A stretch of DNA of 64,000 nt, from the NCBI RefSeq assembly GCF_001499995.1, contig NZ_LQIU01000001.1, positions 352,422 through 416,421 of the forward strand. Reading direction: 5' to 3'. Source of the DNA: Mycobacterium sp. IS-1496 (GTDB taxonomy: Bacteria > Actinomycetota > Actinomycetes > Mycobacteriales > Mycobacteriaceae). Position numbers and translations under genes: made by a program. Under the pieces are notes generated by a model. It ran no database searches. It was not told the DNA's origin and saw only the letters and a list, made by a program, of their open reading frames with translations. This document shows positions 55,335 through 63,437 of the stretch, in pieces. Numbering within the stretch: the first letter of the stretch is position 1; each line of letters starts with the position of its first letter.

Positions 55335-55340
55335 ATTGTG
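55335..55340 (-). promoter_or_regulatory. Predicted -10 element for the sirA leader ORF
   Basis: On the minus strand the hexamer reads CACAAT, close to the TANNNT-type -10, and ends six bases before the leader GTG, placing the transcription start at that codon. The rest of the 55109-55447 gap holds the leader ORF and a sequence with no other gene that I recognise. Confidence 0.45.
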
Positions 55341-55447
55341 CCACGAATTGCCGCACCTACCCTAACCGGGCCATATTTGCGCTCGCCGTGAGCAAAAGTC
55401 GGCCCAGGCCCTCGTTTCGCCGACCCGCGACCGGGTAGCTCCGCTGG

Positions 55448-56920
55448 ATGCCTTCGCACCATTCATCGGCGTACCCCTCCTTCACCGAGATGCCCATCGG
55501 CGGGACCTGGCGCGCCGGATCGGCGGGTACGTCCCGCGACGACGTCAATCCGTGGTCCGGTGAGGTGCTGACCAGCATTCCGCAGGCGGACGCCGACGAC
55601 CTCGACGCGGCCTACGCGGCCGCCGTCGAGGCTCAGGTCGACTGGGCCGCCGCACCGCCGTCGGAGCGGGCCGCCGTGATGCGGGCGGCCGCCGACGTGA
55701 TGACCGACCGCAAGGACGAGATCACCGGTTGGCTGGTCCGCGAGACCGGCGGTACGCGCGCCAAAGCCGACCTCGAATGGGGTCTGGTGCGCTCGGTGCT
55801 GTGGGAGGCCGCGTCGATGCCGCACCACGTCGAGGGGTCGATCCTGCCGTCGGACATCCCGGGCAAGGAGAACCGGGTCTACCGCGAACCGGTCGGCGTG
55901 GTCGCGGTCATCTCCCCGTGGAACTTCCCGATGCAGCTGTCCAACCGGTCGGTGGCTCCGGCGCTGGCGGTCGGCAACGCCGTGGTCCTCAAACCGGCGG
56001 GGGACACCCCGGTGACCGGGGGTCTGCTGCTGGCCCGGATCTTCGAGGAGGCGGGTCTGCCGCCCGGCCTGCTGTCGGTGGTGGTGGGCGGCGGCAGCGA
56101 CATCGGCGACGCGATCGTCGAACACCCCGTGCCGCGGGTCGTGTCGTTCACCGGGTCGACGCCGGTCGGGCGCGGCATCGCGCAGAAGGCGGGCCTCAAA
56201 CACCTGGCCCTCGAACTCGGCGGCAACGGACCGATCGTGGTCCTCGACGACGCCGACCTCGAACTCGCCGTCGATGCCGCGGTGTTCGGGTCCTACTTCC
56301 ACCAGGGTCAGATCTGCATGATCGGCAACCGGCTCATCGTCGACGACGCCGTGCACGACGAGTTCGTCGACCGTTTCGTCGAACGGGTCCGCGGGCTGCG
56401 CGTCGGCGATCCCGCCGACGAGGCCACGCAGATCGGGCCGATCATCAACTCCTCGCAGCTCGAGTCGGTGCAGGACAAGATCGCCCGCGCCCGCGACGAC
56501 GGTGCGCAGGTGGTGCTCGGCGGCGATCCGGTCGGGCCGGCCGGGCAGGCGCTGCCGCCGCATGTACTGCTCGGCGGCAACGACTGCGCCACCGCCCGCG
56601 AGGAGGTGTTCGGACCGGTGATGACGGTCATCCGCGCCAAGGGCGACAAGGACGCGCTGCGGCTGGCCAACGACACCGAATACGGGCTGTCCTCGGCGGT
56701 GTTCAGCCGCGACGTCGACCGCGCCGTGCGGTTCGCCCGCCGCATCGACGCGGGGATGACCCACGTCAACGACTCCCCGGTCAACGACGACGCCAACACC
56801 GCGTTCGGCGGGGAGAAGGCCTCCGGTATCGGCCGGTTCGGCGGCAAGTGGGCCATCGACGAGTTCACCACCGAACACTGGGTCTCGGTGCAGCACCAAC
56901 CGCGCGATTACGCCATCTGA
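55448..56920 (+). CDS. NAD(P)-dependent aldehyde dehydrogenase (aromatic-aldehyde type)
   Basis: The 490-residue enzyme oxidises an aldehyde to its acid. SPWNFPMQLSNRSVAPALAVGN, the catalytic Glu in LALELGGNGP and nucleophile Cys in YFHQGQICM are present, as well as VFSFTGST-like VSFTGSTPVGRGIA. The overall pattern is like benzaldehyde or salicylaldehyde dehydrogenases, but this is not decisive. It precedes hemW by 23 bases on the same strand. An ATG at 55490 is an alternative start. Confidence 0.9.
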   Translation: MPSHHSSAYPSFTEMPIGGTWRAGSAGTSRDDVNPWSGEVLTSIPQADADDLDAAYAAAVEAQVDWAAAPPSERAAVMRAAADVMTDRKDEITGWLVRETGGTRAKADLEWGLVRSVLWEAASMPHHVEGSILPSDIPGKENRVYREPVGVVAVISPWNFPMQLSNRSVAPALAVGNAVVLKPAGDTPVTGGLLLARIFEEAGLPPGLLSVVVGGGSDIGDAIVEHPVPRVVSFTGSTPVGRGIAQKAGLKHLALELGGNGPIVVLDDADLELAVDAAVFGSYFHQGQICMIGNRLIVDDAVHDEFVDRFVERVRGLRVGDPADEATQIGPIINSSQLESVQDKIARARDDGAQVVLGGDPVGPAGQALPPHVLLGGNDCATAREEVFGPVMTVIRAKGDKDALRLANDTEYGLSSAVFSRDVDRAVRFARRIDAGMTHVNDSPVNDDANTAFGGEKASGIGRFGGKWAIDEFTTEHWVSVQHQPRDYAI

Positions 56921-56943
56921 CGTCGCGCTGGGACGATGAAGAG

Positions 56944-58122
56944 GTGAGCACCCGCACCGCCCCTCTCCCCGCGCCGGCGCTGGCCGCGCGGCCGGGGCGT
57001 GCGTTCGGCCTCTACATCCACGTGCCGTTCTGCGCGACCCGGTGTGGCTACTGCGACTTCAACACCTACACGCCTGCCGAGGCGGGGGGCGCCACCCCCG
57101 AGGGCTGGCTGGCCGCGATGCGCCGGGAGCTGGCGCTGGCCGCCCGCACCCTGGGGACGCCGCCGCCGGTGCAGACCGTCTTCGTCGGCGGCGGCACCCC
57201 GTCGCTGCTCGGCGGCACCGGTCTCGGCGCGGTGCTGGCCGCGGTGCGCGAGCACTTCGACCTGGCACCCGGGGCCGAGGTGACCACCGAGGCGAATCCG
57301 GAGTCGTCCGGACCCGAACTGTTCGACGCGCTGCTGACCGCCGGGTACACACGGGTGTCCCTCGGCATGCAGTCGACGGCCCGCCACGTGTTGCAGGTGC
57401 TCGACCGGTTGCACTCGCCGGGTCGCGCGGTGGCCGCCGCGGGGGAGGCGCGCGCGGCCGGGTTCGGGCACGTCAACCTGGACCTGATCTACGGGACGCC
57501 GGGGGAGACGGACGACGACCTCCGCCGCTCGGCCGACGCCGCGATCTCGGCCGGTGTCGACCACGTGTCGGCCTACGCGCTGGTGGTCGAGGACGGGACG
57601 GCGCTGGCCCGCCGGGTGCGGCGCGGCGAGGTGGCGGCTCCCGACGACGACGTGCTGGCGGCGCGGTACGAACTGCTCGACGCGCGGCTGAGCGACGCCG
57701 GGTTCGGCTGGTACGAGGTGTCGAACTGGGCGAGGCCCGGCGGGGAGTGCCGGCACAACCTCGGCTACTGGGCGGGTGGCGAGTGGTGGGGTGTCGGGCC
57801 CGGGGCGCACGGCTTCCTGGGCGACACCCGGTGGTGGAATGTCAAGCACCCCAATACCTATGCCGCGTTGCTCGGCGAAGGTTCCCTACCCGTCGCGGAT
57901 TTCGAGGTGCTCGACCAGGCCGCGCGGCACACCGAGGACGTGATGCTGCGGGTGCGGCTACGCAGCGGCCTGCCGCTGGACATGCTCACCGCCGACGAGC
58001 GAGCCCGGGTGGGCGCCGTCGTCGCCGACGGACTGGCGGCGGTCTCCGGTGCCCGGCTGATCCTGACCGACCGAGGCCGCCTGTTGGCCGACGGTGTGGT
58101 GCGCACGCTGCTCGCCGATTAG
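56944..58122 (+). CDS. hemW: Radical SAM heme chaperone HemW (formerly annotated as HemN)
   Basis: HemW is a radical SAM protein that binds heme and delivers it; it is often misnamed as coproporphyrinogen oxidase. The 392-residue protein has the cluster motif CATRCGYCDFN, then VFVGGGTPSLL, TEANPE and HNLGYWAGGEWWGVGPGAHG. The extra N-terminal residues of true HemN are absent, favouring HemW. A GTG at 56944 follows GAAGAG. It matches Rv2388c, which in M. tuberculosis lies close to the mycobactin genes. Confidence 0.93.
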   Translation: MSTRTAPLPAPALAARPGRAFGLYIHVPFCATRCGYCDFNTYTPAEAGGATPEGWLAAMRRELALAARTLGTPPPVQTVFVGGGTPSLLGGTGLGAVLAAVREHFDLAPGAEVTTEANPESSGPELFDALLTAGYTRVSLGMQSTARHVLQVLDRLHSPGRAVAAAGEARAAGFGHVNLDLIYGTPGETDDDLRRSADAAISAGVDHVSAYALVVEDGTALARRVRRGEVAAPDDDVLAARYELLDARLSDAGFGWYEVSNWARPGGECRHNLGYWAGGEWWGVGPGAHGFLGDTRWWNVKHPNTYAALLGEGSLPVADFEVLDQAARHTEDVMLRVRLRSGLPLDMLTADERARVGAVVADGLAAVSGARLILTDRGRLLADGVVRTLLAD

Positions 58123-58172
58123 TCACAGAGGTGGTCGCCCCGGGTGCACCGGGTTGTGCGAATATTGTCCGC

Positions 58173-61100
58173 ATGTCGACTGAGTTAGGCAAGGCTAACC
58201 AGACTGCTGGCCCCGAACCCGTCGCGATCGTCGGCATCGGCTGCCGCCTGGCCGGGGACATCACGACCCCGTCGGACTTCTGGGCGTTCCTGCTCGACGG
58301 GGGCAGCCGGGTGCGGGAGGTCCCCGCGGACCGGTGGGAGCCGTATCTGCGGCGCGATCCGCGGAATGCGGCGGTGTTGCGCGAGACGACGCCGTGGGGC
58401 ACGTTCCTCGACGACCTGGCCGGTTTCGACGCGGAGTTCTTCGGCGTCTCGCCGCGCGAGGCCGAGCTGATGGATCCGCAGCAGCGGCTGGCGCTCGAAG
58501 TGTCGTGGGAGGCACTGGAACACGCCGGCGTGCCGCCGCGCTCGCTGGCCGGCAGCGACACCGCTGTGCTGATGGGCGTGAACTCCGACGACTACGGCAA
58601 GCTCATCATGGAGGACCTGCCGGGGATCGAGGCGTGGACCGGGATCGGCACGTCGCTGTGCGGCATCGCCAACCGCGTCTCACACCTGCTCGACCTGCGC
58701 GGCCCCAGTGTCGCGCTCGACGCGGCGTGCGCGGCGTCGCTGGTGGCGGTGCACCAGGCGTGCCAACTGCTGCGGACGGGGGAGGCGTCACTGGCCCTCG
58801 CCGGTGGCGTCAGCGCCCTGATCGGCCCCGGGTTGACCCGCGTCCTCGACCGGGCCGGGGCCACCGCACCCGACGGACGGTGCAAGAGCTTCGACGCCGA
58901 GGCCGACGGCTACGGGCGTGGCGAGGGCGCCGCGGTCGTGGTGCTCAAACGCCTCGCCGACGCCCAGCGTGACGGCGACCGGGTGATCGCCGTCGTGCGC
59001 GGCGGCGCGGTGGCGCAGGACGGGCGCACGGTCGGCATCATGTCGCCCAACGGCGCCGCCCAGGAGGACCTGTTCCGCCGAACCTGCCAGGCCTCCGGAA
59101 TCGATCCCGCCACAGTCGAATTCGTCGAGGCGCACGGCACCGGGACGCCGACCGGCGATCCGGTCGAACTCAACGCGCTCGCCGCCGTGTACGGAGCGCG
59201 CCGCGCCGGCGATGAGCCGTGCCGCGTCGGTTCGGTCAAACCCAACACCGGCCACCTCGAGGGCGGGGCCGGCGTGGTCGGGCTCATCAAGGCGGCGATG
59301 GCGCTGCAGCACGAGGAGATCCCGCCGACCGCCGGTGTGCGCACCCTGACCCCCGCGGTGGATTGGGCGACCAGCGGACTGCGGGTGCCCACCGAGGTCG
59401 AGTCCTGGCCCCGCCGCGACGATCTCCCACGCCGGGCCGCGGTGTGCAGTTACGGCTACGGCGGCACCATCGCCCACGTCCTGCTCGAAGAGGCGCCCCT
59501 GCCTCGGCGCAACCGATCCCGGGCGACGGGCGACGCGCCGTCGGTGGTGCCGCTGTCCGGGCGGTCCCCGGCGCGGCTGGCGCGGCAGGCCGCCGCACTC
59601 GCCGATGGTGTTCGGCGGCAACGACATCCGATCGACGAGGTGGCCGCGACACTGTGGGCGCGCCGCTCGCACGAACCGGTGCGCGCCGCGGTGATCGCAT
59701 CCGGCACCGACGACCTGGTGGCCGGGCTCGACGCGCTCGCCGACGACCGCCGCGCACCGTCGGTGGTCACCGGCAGCGTGCTGGCGGGTGCGGCCGACGG
59801 GGCGGTGTGGGTGTTCTCCGGCCACGGGTCGCACTGGCCCGGCATGGGCCGCGAACTGCTCACCCGCGAACCGGCTTTCGCGGCGGTCATCGACGCGGTC
59901 GAGCCGGTGTTCTCCGCGGAGCTCGGCTTCTCACCGCGAGAGGCGCTGCGCAGCGGTGACCTAGGCGGCACCGACCGGGTGCAGGCGCTGACGTTCGCGA
60001 TGCAGGTCGGGCTGGCCGCCGTGGTACGGGACCGCGGTGTGCGTCCGGCCGCCGTGATCGGCCACTCCGTCGGCGAAGTGGCCGCCAACGTGGTGGCCGG
60101 TGTCTTCGACCTCGCCCACGGCGCCGCGGTGGCCTGCTACCGCGCACGGGGGTTCCGCTCGGTGGCGGGTGCGGGCGCCATGGCCCTGGTCCGGCTTCCC
60201 TTCGCCGAGGCCGAGGAGCGACTGGGCGACCGCACCGACGTGGTGGCGGCCATCAGCGCGTCACCGGAGTCGACGGTCATCTCGGGCACCGTCGCGGCGG
60301 TCGAGGAGGTGGCGGCACGCTGGACCGGCGAAGGGATGACCGTGCGGCGGGTGAACACCGACGTGGCGTTCCACAGCCCGGCGATGGACGCGCTCACCGC
60401 CGACCTTGCCCGTCTCACAGCGGGTCTGGCGCCGTCGGGTCCGGCCGAGGTGCCGCTGTACTCGACCGCCCTGCCCGACCCGCGGTCGGATGCCGCCCGC
60501 GACCCCGACTACTGGGTCGCCAACCTGCGCGGCCGGGTGCGCTTCGCCGAAGCCGTGACCGCCGCCGCCGAGGACGGCCACCGGCTCTTCCTCGAGGTGT
60601 CGGCGCACCCGGTGGTCGCGCACTCCATCGCGGAGACGTTGATGCACCACAGCGTCGGTGACCACGCCGTGATTCCCGTGCTGCGTCGCGAGCAGCCCGA
60701 GCTGCCTGCCGTCGCCGCCGCCGTCGGGGCGCTGTACTGCCACGGGGCGCCGGTGGCGCACGGGGTGACCGCCGAAACACCCTGGGCCGCCGACCTTCCC
60801 GGAACCCAGTGGGCACACCGGCGGCACTGGCGCACACCCACCGCGCCGCCGGGTGGCCGCGCCGTGCACGAGCCCGATTCGCACACACTGCTCGGCGGTC
60901 CGATGGAGGTGACCGGGGCGGTGCCCGCGCGGGTGTGGCAGACACGCCTGGACATCTCGACCCGGCCCTACCCGGGTGACCATCCGGTGCAGGGTACCGA
61001 GATCGTCCCCGCGGCGGTCCTGCTCAACACGTTCCTCGCCGCGTCCGGAACCGATCTCGCCGACGTCCGGCTGCGCACGCCCGTACCGCCGGGACGCGCG

Positions 61101-63287
61101 CGCGACATCCAGGTGGTGGCCCAGGACCGCTCGCTCTCCCTGGCCTCCCGCCTGGTCGACGACGAGACGGACGGTGGCTGGTTGACGCACTGCACCGCGC
61201 TGGCCGCAGAGGGTGGCGAACCAGCGCTGAGCATGCTCGACGAGGACGAGATCAGGGCACGCTGCCCGGAGGCGCTGCCGTCGACCCACGTCGTGGACAC
61301 CTTGGCGACACTCGGTGTGGCCGCGATGGGTTTCAGTTGGGAGGTGCTCGACATGCACCGCGGCGACGGGGAACTCCTCGCCCGTGTCGCCGCCGACGTC
61401 GACGGTTCGACACCGGCGACGTGGGCGGGGCTCCTCGACGCGGCGACTTCGGCGGCCTCGACGATCTTCGACGGCCCGCCAAGGTTGCGGATGCCTGCCC
61501 GGATCGATCGGGTGCACGTCCACGACAAACCGCCCGCCGTCGCCCTGCTGCACGTGCGGCGCCGCGCCGAGGGCACCGTCGCCGACGTGGTGCTCGCCGA
61601 GGAGTCCGGTGCGGTCTCGGTGTCGTTGACCGGGATGGCGTTCGAGGAACTCGAGAACGACGGCGGACGCGACACGGCGCGGTTGCTGCACCACGTCGCA
61701 TGGCATCCGGTCGTGTGGCCCGACGCCGACGTGCCCGCGGAGGTGACGCTCGTCGGCGGCGACGCCGCGACCCGCGCCTTCGTCACCCGTGACCTCGACG
61801 AAGCCGGGGTCACTCATCGGATCGCCGATGGCGCAGCCGATCTCGGGGTTCCGGCGGCCGGTGCGGTGGTGCTCGTGCTGCCCCGCCCCGACGAGACGCC
61901 GCAGGCCTCGGCCGAAACGGTGCTGCGCACGCTCCAGCATCTCGACGCCTCGGGTGGGCAGGCCAGGCTGTGGGTCCTGACCTCACAGGTGCACGAAGGT
62001 GTCAACCCGGCCCATGCGCCGCTGTGGGGTATGGCGAGGGTGGCGGCGGCCGAACATCCGCACCTGTGGGGCGGCGTACTCGACATCGCCGGGGACCGCC
62101 TGCCCGTTCGGGCGCTCACCGCGCTGCACGGGCACGGTGTCGTGGTGGTGCGCGACGGCGTCGCGTACGCGGCGCGACTGGCCCACACCGGAACGGGGGA
62201 GGCGGCGCCGCTGCGGTGCTCACCGGGCGGCACCTACCTCATCACCGGCGGCACCGGCGTGCTGGGGCTTCGGTTGGCCCAGCGTCTGGCCGACCTGGGA
62301 GCACGACGGCTGGTACTGGTGTCGCGGTCGGGTCTTCCCGAGCGCAGCACGTGGAGCGCGGACGGCGACCGCGAAGCCGTCGCCGTCGTCACCGCACTCG
62401 AACAGCGAGGGGTGTCGGTGAAGGTCGCGGCCGTCGACGTCGGCGCGGCCGATGCGGCCACCCGACTGCGGGCGGCCCTGGCCGATCTGCCGCCGGTGCG
62501 TGGAGTCATCCACGCTGCCGGCGTGGAAGCCGGTGCGCTGCTGGCCACGACGACCGCGGACGACCTCGACGCGGCCATGCGGCCGAAGGTCGACGGGATG
62601 AACGCGTTGCACGACCTCTTCCCGCCCGGCGAACTCGACTGGATGGTGCTGTTCTCGTCGTGCGGGTATCTGGCGGGCTTCCCCGGCCAGGGTGCCTACG
62701 CATGCGGCAACGCCTACCTCGACGCGTTCGCCCGTCACCGCCGCCGGCTGGGGGACCGGACCACCAGCGTCGCGTGGACGGCGTGGCGCGGTATGGGCAT
62801 GGGGTCGGCCTCCGGCTTCGTCGCCGCCCAGCTCGACGCGCTCGGTATGGGCACGGTGGGACTCGATGATGCGATGCGGGCGCTGGACTCGGCGCTGCGC
62901 GACGACGATCCAAATGTGGTGGTGCTGCCGGTGCTGCCGACCGCGGCGTCGGTGCCGATCCTCGCCGACGTCGCCCCCACTGAGACCGCCGAAGTGGCAC
63001 CGGCGCCCGCGGACCGCGGCGACGAGGACATCGCGGACTGGGCCGCGCGCCAGGTGGTCACCGCGGTGTCCGCCGAACTCGGCTGCGCCGCAGAGGACGT
63101 CGACACCCGCCTGCCGCTGGTGGAGATCGGCGTCGACTCCATCATGACCGTCGCGCTGCGGCGCCAGCTGGAGAAGCAGACCGGGTTGGCCCTGCCGCCG
63201 ACGCTGCTGTGGGAGTACCCGACCGCGGCCGCCGTCACCGAACGAATCACCGAACTGCTCACGGTCGAGGACTCTTCGGCCGCGTAG
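58173..63287 (+). CDS. Iterative type I polyketide synthase, 6-methylsalicylate synthase type (KS-AT-DH/TH-KR-ACP)
   Basis: This 1704-residue single-module synthase has, in order: KS with Cys186 (DAACAAS), His321 (EAHGTGTPTGDP) and His361; AT with Ser632 (GHSVG) and VAFHS at 731-735, the malonyl-type motif; a DH-like domain with His937 in HPVQGTEIVP; KR with GGTGVLG (1359-1365) and Tyr1509; and ACP with Ser1656 (GVDSIMT). No thioesterase is present. Length, domain order and the segment GVAAMGFSWEVLD match fungal and bacterial 6-methylsalicylate synthases, where the DH-like domain acts as a thioester hydrolase. One acetyl and three malonyl units would give 6-methylsalicylate. It has its own promoter region and an iron box in codons 5-11. 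It stands alone after hemW. Confidence 0.88.
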   Translation: MSTELGKANQTAGPEPVAIVGIGCRLAGDITTPSDFWAFLLDGGSRVREVPADRWEPYLRRDPRNAAVLRETTPWGTFLDDLAGFDAEFFGVSPREAELMDPQQRLALEVSWEALEHAGVPPRSLAGSDTAVLMGVNSDDYGKLIMEDLPGIEAWTGIGTSLCGIANRVSHLLDLRGPSVALDAACAASLVAVHQACQLLRTGEASLALAGGVSALIGPGLTRVLDRAGATAPDGRCKSFDAEADGYGRGEGAAVVVLKRLADAQRDGDRVIAVVRGGAVAQDGRTVGIMSPNGAAQEDLFRRTCQASGIDPATVEFVEAHGTGTPTGDPVELNALAAVYGARRAGDEPCRVGSVKPNTGHLEGGAGVVGLIKAAMALQHEEIPPTAGVRTLTPAVDWATSGLRVPTEVESWPRRDDLPRRAAVCSYGYGGTIAHVLLEEAPLPRRNRSRATGDAPSVVPLSGRSPARLARQAAALADGVRRQRHPIDEVAATLWARRSHEPVRAAVIASGTDDLVAGLDALADDRRAPSVVTGSVLAGAADGAVWVFSGHGSHWPGMGRELLTREPAFAAVIDAVEPVFSAELGFSPREALRSGDLGGTDRVQALTFAMQVGLAAVVRDRGVRPAAVIGHSVGEVAANVVAGVFDLAHGAAVACYRARGFRSVAGAGAMALVRLPFAEAEERLGDRTDVVAAISASPESTVISGTVAAVEEVAARWTGEGMTVRRVNTDVAFHSPAMDALTADLARLTAGLAPSGPAEVPLYSTALPDPRSDAARDPDYWVANLRGRVRFAEAVTAAAEDGHRLFLEVSAHPVVAHSIAETLMHHSVGDHAVIPVLRREQPELPAVAAAVGALYCHGAPVAHGVTAETPWAADLPGTQWAHRRHWRTPTAPPGGRAVHEPDSHTLLGGPMEVTGAVPARVWQTRLDISTRPYPGDHPVQGTEIVPAAVLLNTFLAASGTDLADVRLRTPVPPGRARDIQVVAQDRSLSLASRLVDDETDGGWLTHCTALAAEGGEPALSMLDEDEIRARCPEALPSTHVVDTLATLGVAAMGFSWEVLDMHRGDGELLARVAADVDGSTPATWAGLLDAATSAASTIFDGPPRLRMPARIDRVHVHDKPPAVALLHVRRRAEGTVADVVLAEESGAVSVSLTGMAFEELENDGGRDTARLLHHVAWHPVVWPDADVPAEVTLVGGDAATRAFVTRDLDEAGVTHRIADGAADLGVPAAGAVVLVLPRPDETPQASAETVLRTLQHLDASGGQARLWVLTSQVHEGVNPAHAPLWGMARVAAAEHPHLWGGVLDIAGDRLPVRALTALHGHGVVVVRDGVAYAARLAHTGTGEAAPLRCSPGGTYLITGGTGVLGLRLAQRLADLGARRLVLVSRSGLPERSTWSADGDREAVAVVTALEQRGVSVKVAAVDVGAADAATRLRAALADLPPVRGVIHAAGVEAGALLATTTADDLDAAMRPKVDGMNALHDLFPPGELDWMVLFSSCGYLAGFPGQGAYACGNAYLDAFARHRRRLGDRTTSVAWTAWRGMGMGSASGFVAAQLDALGMGTVGLDDAMRALDSALRDDDPNVVVLPVLPTAASVPILADVAPTETAEVAPAPADRGDEDIADWAARQVVTAVSAELGCAAEDVDTRLPLVEIGVDSIMTVALRRQLEKQTGLALPPTLLWEYPTAAAVTERITELLTVEDSSAA
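58185..58203. promoter_or_regulatory. IdeR iron box at the 5' end of the polyketide synthase gene
   Basis: TTAGGCAAGGCTAACCAGA matches 15 of 19 positions of the mycobacterial IdeR consensus TTAGGTTAGGCTAACCTAA, including the central AGGCTAACC. It lies 12 bases after the A of the ATG. A TATTGT or GAATAT -10-like hexamer (58160-58168) lies just before the ATG, so a repressor here would block the first transcribed bases. Confidence 0.72.
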
Positions 63288-63385
63288 TCAGAAGGGCGGT
63301 TCGTCGGGTCGGGTGGGGGTTGCCAGTCGAAGGCGACTTTGGCGCCGTAGGACTCCGCGCACGCGTGTAATCGACTGCAGTGCAA
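63288..63385 (-). pseudogene. Remnant of the C-terminus of a DUF222/HNH (13E12-type) protein
   Basis: The minus strand reads HACAESYGAKVAFDWQPPP and then, after a one-base shift in a run of cytosines, PDEPPF and a stop at 63288-63290. This resembles a common C-terminus of DUF222/13E12 proteins as I recall it. No N-terminal part is attached. The stop begins directly after the polyketide synthase stop codon. It is probably a decayed copy. Confidence 0.45.
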
Positions 63386-63437
63386 CCAAAATCTGCTGCG
63401 GCGAAGTGCGGGGTGTGGTGTCGGTGTTCGGCGGCGG

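Noticed and set aside
57042..58172. Extension of the polyketide synthase frame upstream across hemW
   Set aside because: The extra residues are low-complexity antisense-like sequence; hemW is intact in another frame, and the KS domain begins right after the ATG at 58173.
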